DNA from: Streptomyces natalensis ATCC 27448
GTDB taxonomy: Bacteria; Actinomycetota; Actinomycetes; Streptomycetales; Streptomycetaceae
Length of the DNA stretch: 64,000 bases
NCBI RefSeq assembly: GCF_000935125.1
Contig: NZ_JRKI01000029.1
Coordinates: 1 to 64,000 of the forward strand
Reading direction: 5' to 3'
Part shown: one piece after another, positions 61,307 through 64,000 of the stretch
Layout: the number at the start of each line of letters is the position of its first letter
Position numbering within the stretch: the stretch's first letter is position 1
Made by a program: the position numbers and the translations under genes
The notes under the pieces: generated by a model
What the model was told of the DNA's origin: nothing
Database searches by the model: none
The model's input: the letters and a program-made list of their open reading frames with translations, nothing else

Positions 61307-62659
61307 TCACCAGTAGTTGGGCAGGGAGTAGCGGTAGGTGTTGGTGCGGTGCCATTCGTGGTTGCCGGCGACCCAGGCGGCGAGACTGGTGGTGTAACGG
61401 GCCAGGGCCGGTTCCTCGGCGGCGAGGGCGGCGGATTCGTCCTCGAAGGCGTGCATGATCTCGTTGTGGATGTCGACGGCCTTCAGGTAGGCGTTCTTGA
61501 GGCCGTTGCGCTCCTCGGCGGCGATCACCACCGGGAGGTTGAGGTGGTGCTCGTCGTTGGCCATCTCTTTGGTGAAGGAGTACAGGTCGTTGACGAGTGT
61601 GGTGGCGTTGCAGGCCAGCGCCGTGACGCGCTGGACTTCAGGCCGGGAGTAGAGCGGCTCGGGCAGCTCGTAGCCGTCCACGGTGTCCACGATGGACAGA
61701 CAGGGGCGGAAGTTGTTGAACTGACGCATCGTCAGGTACTGCCACACCGGCGGAGTGGTGTGGGTCTGCGCCCACGCGCCCTCGGCGAGATACCCCATGT
61801 GCAGGCGCGCCATGTCGTGGATGAACCGGGTGGCCTGACTGGGCGTGGCGACGTCCCGGAAGGCCCGCATGGCATCGGCGTAGGAGCGCAGCGAAGCGTC
61901 CGCGTCCAGCCCCTCGAACCACTGCTGCTGGTACGCGGCGGCGGTGTGCAGGGGGTCCAGGGCACTCTGCGCGATGATGAGCCGGCCGCCCAGGCCGATG
62001 GGGGATCCGCCGTAGTCCTCGCAGTAGCAGTCGTCGACGACGTTCTCCGCGACCAGCAGTTTGCCCGCGATGACCAGTCGCTCACGGTCGGCCGCCGCGG
62101 GGTGTTGCAGGACGACCGCACGGCCGACCTGGAAGCCGGCGAAGTCCCCGGCCCATTCGGGGGGAAACAGGGTGAGTTCGTGGGCCCAGGCTTCGAGTCG
62201 CCGGTCCACCTCGGCGACCTTGGCCGGGTCGGCCGGCACGGCGGGCGGGCAGTACAGGCCCGGAATCGGGTCACCGGCGCGGGGCGGGGTCGCGGGTGCG
62301 GACCGGCCCTGGCCCACGGGTGCGGACCGGCCGTGGCCCACGGGTGCGGACCGGCTCTGGCCCACGGCTGCGGACCGGCAGTGGTCTGCGGGCGGCGGAA
62401 GGAGGGCCCTTGCCGCTGACGTGCCCAGGCCGGTCGGGCCGCCGGGGAGCCACGCCACCTCCTTCGCCGGCTGTACGGGCGGCTCGGCCGCCGGTACAAC
62501 CGGTTCCGCCGGTTCCGCCGGTTCCAGCGTCTCCGGCGGCGAGGCGAACAGATCCCCCTTCCCGCTCCCGGGACGTGCCGGATCGGACAGCAAGGCGCCC
62601 ACCAGGCCCGCCGCCCCTTGGGCGGCCGGGGCGGCGAACACCCGGGACAGCATCGACAC
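61307..62659 (-). CDS. 2-methylisoborneol synthase
   Basis: A 450-residue class I terpene cyclase that converts 2-methyl-GPP to 2-methylisoborneol, the earthy odorant. The Asp-rich motif is VVDDCYCEDYG (about residue 207); the NSE motif is LVNDLYSFTKEMANDEHHLNL (about residue 357); RY occurs in TNTYRYSLPNYW at the end. A proline/alanine-rich N-terminal extension includes imperfect 8-residue repeats (GRSAPVGQ). AAAGGAGG lies about 9 nt before GTG 62659. It is followed directly by the GPP methyltransferase gene and preceded, 35 bp upstream, by an encapsulin remnant. Confidence 0.95.
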   Translation of the reverse strand: MSMLSRVFAAPAAQGAAGLVGALLSDPARPGSGKGDLFASPPETLEPAEPAEPVVPAAEPPVQPAKEVAWLPGGPTGLGTSAARALLPPPADHCRSAAVGQSRSAPVGHGRSAPVGQGRSAPATPPRAGDPIPGLYCPPAVPADPAKVAEVDRRLEAWAHELTLFPPEWAGDFAGFQVGRAVVLQHPAAADRERLVIAGKLLVAENVVDDCYCEDYGGSPIGLGGRLIIAQSALDPLHTAAAYQQQWFEGLDADASLRSYADAMRAFRDVATPSQATRFIHDMARLHMGYLAEGAWAQTHTTPPVWQYLTMRQFNNFRPCLSIVDTVDGYELPEPLYSRPEVQRVTALACNATTLVNDLYSFTKEMANDEHHLNLPVVIAAEERNGLKNAYLKAVDIHNEIMHAFEDESAALAAEEPALARYTTSLAAWVAGNHEWHRTNTYRYSLPNYW

Positions 62660-62694
62660 CGTCTCAGCCCTCCTTTACGCGCCGGACCGGGTGC

Positions 62695-63189
62695 TCAGTC
62701 ACGCGACTCACGCGGGCGTACCTCGACGTTCTCCAGCATGCCGATCGCGTCCGGGACGAGTACGGCAGCGGAGTAGTAGGTGCTGACGAGGTAGGAGATG
62801 ATGGCCTTGTCGTCGATTCCCATGAACCGTGCGTTGAGTCCGGGCTCGACCTCGTCGGGGATGCCGGTCTGGTGCAGGCCGATGACGCCCTCGTTGTCCT
62901 CGCCGGTGCGCATGGCGATGATGGACGAGGTCTGGTGTTCCGTGATCGGGATCTTGCCGCACGGCAGGATGGGTACGCCCCGCCAGGCGGGAATGTGGTG
63001 GCCGTCGACGTCGACGCTGCCGAAGTAGATGCCCCGCTTGTTGCACTCCTTGCCGAACGCGGCGATGGCGCGCGGGTGGGCGAAGATGTACTTGGTCCCA
63101 CGGCGCATGCTGATCAGGTCGTCGAGGTCGTCCGGGGTGGGCGGGCCGGACTGTACGGGGCGGTCTTGGCGTTCCTGATCGGGTACGCG
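62695..63189 (-). pseudogene. Family 2B encapsulin shell protein, C-terminal fragment
   Basis: TPDDLDDLISMRRGTKYIFAH, PRAIAAFGKECNKRG, DGHHIPAWRGVPILPCGKIPI, TEHQTSSIIAMRTGEDNEGVI, LNARFMGIDDKAIISYLVSTY, YSAAVLVPDAIGMLENVEV are the last 140 residues of the cyclic-nucleotide-binding (EshA-like) encapsulin that normally opens the 2-MIB operon and encloses the synthase. The first 300 or so residues, with the nucleotide-binding domain, are gone. Upstream sequence (to 63294) is foreign and precedes an IS5 fragment. The shell cannot form from this piece. Confidence 0.85.
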
Positions 63190-63289
63190 CCCTCGGCCGG
63201 ATCGCTCACGGGGATTCGTTGGGGTGGGGCACTGGTGCGGGGTGTTGATCGCCATGTCCGGCGCCGTCGGCGATATCGGTGCGTAACGG

Positions 63290-63895
63290 TGCATAACAGT
63301 TGCATTCGCCAGCTTTCCGCGGCAGCACCTTGCTCAGGGAAACTGCCGCCATCAGCAGGGTCGTTCCCGCGACGACGGTGGCGCCTGCGCTTGCCGGAGA
63401 CGAAGGCCCGCCTGCCGCGCCGGTTGGCCCCGGGGCGCCGGACCTGGCTCTCGGTGCCGTCGATGCGCAGGGTGATGTTCTCGGCGGCGGCGTAGGCAAA
63501 CACGTCCTCCAGGGTGCGCAGTCGCAGGCCGAGCCGGTCGGGGACGGCACATCCGCGCTCCGCCAGGAGCGGACGGATCTCGCTGATGGCGCGGCCGATG
63601 GTGGAGGAGCCCACCTCGTAGATCACGCCGAGAGCCTCGTGGCTGAGGCCGGTGCGCAGGCGAACCAGGGTGGCCAGCAGCCGGTCGGTGAAGACGAGTT
63701 CGTACTTCGGCCCGGCACCGGCCTGCCGCCGGCGCGCGCCCTGGCGCCGTTCGTGCAGCGCGGACCCGCAGCGCGCTTCCCAGCATGGCGCGAGTTCTTC
63801 GATCAACTCGCCGAGATGGTGGCGCGCGACGCAGCAGAAGGCAGGATGGACTATGGCCGCGCGAGCCTGCTTGATCTTTCACACCTCAAGAACCC
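63290..63895 (-). pseudogene. IS5-type transposase, N-terminal and middle fragment
   Basis: KQARAAIVHPAFCCVARHHLG, ELIEELAPCWEARCGSALHER, GAGPKYELVFTDRLLATLVRL, GLSHEALGVIYEVGSSTIGRA and LRIDGTESQVRRPGANRRGRR carry the HTH_Tnp_4-type N-terminus and the first catalytic Asp. Homology ends after AFVSGKRR, so the second Asp and the Glu are missing. It lies where the encapsulin N-terminus should be. 63896-64000 shows nothing further. Confidence 0.8.
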
Positions 63896-64000
63896 GCGCG
63901 GCCGTCGTCATGTCACGGCCCGCCCGGGAGGCTGGTCAGACGCTGCCCAGGGGTCGGTGCGGACCGCTGGGAAGTTCCATTTCGATCGTGTCGCCAGGGC

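Noticed and set aside
59914..61458. 514-codon plus-strand frame with acidic and leucine-rich repeats
   Set aside because: The repeats come from 12-bp tandem DNA arrays and the rest mirrors the GPP methyltransferase gene.
1..64000. tRNA, rRNA and replication-origin signals
   Set aside because: No cloverleaf with CCA-like end, no rRNA sequence and no DnaA-box cluster was recognised by eye.

Overview
The window reads as high-GC actinomycete DNA, almost certainly Streptomyces, and most likely an accessory or chromosome-arm region. The evidence is the strong G/C bias at third codon positions, frequent GTG and TTG starts, an Lsr2 nucleoid protein, many secreted polysaccharide- and protein-degrading enzymes, a 2-methylisoborneol operon, and families largely confined to streptomycetes (DUF6191, DUF6233, the FemX peptidyltransferase). 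Its most striking general property is decay: about one third of the DNA holds broken transposases (IS5, IS256, IS701, ISAs1 and IS630 types) and isolated ends of ordinary genes (transketolase, aminotransferase, quinone oxidoreductase, aldo/keto reductase, DUF885, radical SAM, chloride channel, integrase, response regulator). No tRNA, rRNA or CRISPR array was seen.

Layout. 1-8 kb: carboxylate transport (OFA-type MFS, DUF485 plus ActP-type symporter) and a 1189-residue protein that fuses a PutP-type sodium:solute symporter to PAS, GAF, SpoIIE-type phosphatase and anti-sigma-kinase-like ATPase domains. 8-19 kb: a secreted lectin, an Lrp/AsnC regulator divergent from a PLP enzyme, a polysaccharide deacetylase, an amidase and FemX, separated by gene fragments. 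19-24 kb: Lsr2, a His/Gly-rich small membrane protein, a broken pyroglutamyl-peptidase-like gene, and a secreted protein whose S74 (tail-fibre chaperone) domain is interrupted by one in-frame TGA followed by a strong hairpin. 24-30 kb: IS701 and ISAs1 debris, a methyltransferase and a secreted DUF5722 glycosidase-like protein. 30-35 kb: a DUF2079 membrane protein divergent from an OmpR-type two-component system. 35-44 kb: a DUF4246 protein, a methyltransferase, paired inverted integrase tails, a secreted beta-propeller glycosidase, and an MFS exporter divergent from its LysR regulator. 44-49 kb: zinc-ribbon protein, FAD monooxygenase and deazaflavin reductase followed by a convergent marR, with the same TTGC-N5-GCAA motif in front of both; then an UPF0718 permease with a CsoR-like operator, flanked by two oppositely oriented chloride-channel fragments. 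49-57 kb: APC permease, GNAT, thioesterase-like protein, two small membrane proteins, S53 protease and a PadR gene broken by an amber codon. 58-60 kb: secreted GH12 and GH11 enzymes; the GH12 has lost a CBM13 tail through frameshifts. 60-64 kb: the 2-MIB operon (GPP methyltransferase and MIB synthase), whose first gene, a family 2B encapsulin, is reduced to its C-terminal part next to an IS5-type transposase fragment.

Taken together the intact genes suit a soil saprophyte: secreted cellulase, xylanase, protease and glycosidases, carboxylate and proline-type uptake, local regulator-target pairs (Lrp, LysR, MarR, two-component), and an odorant terpene pathway. Boundaries of broken genes are approximate, because they were set by eye from family motifs rather than by alignment.
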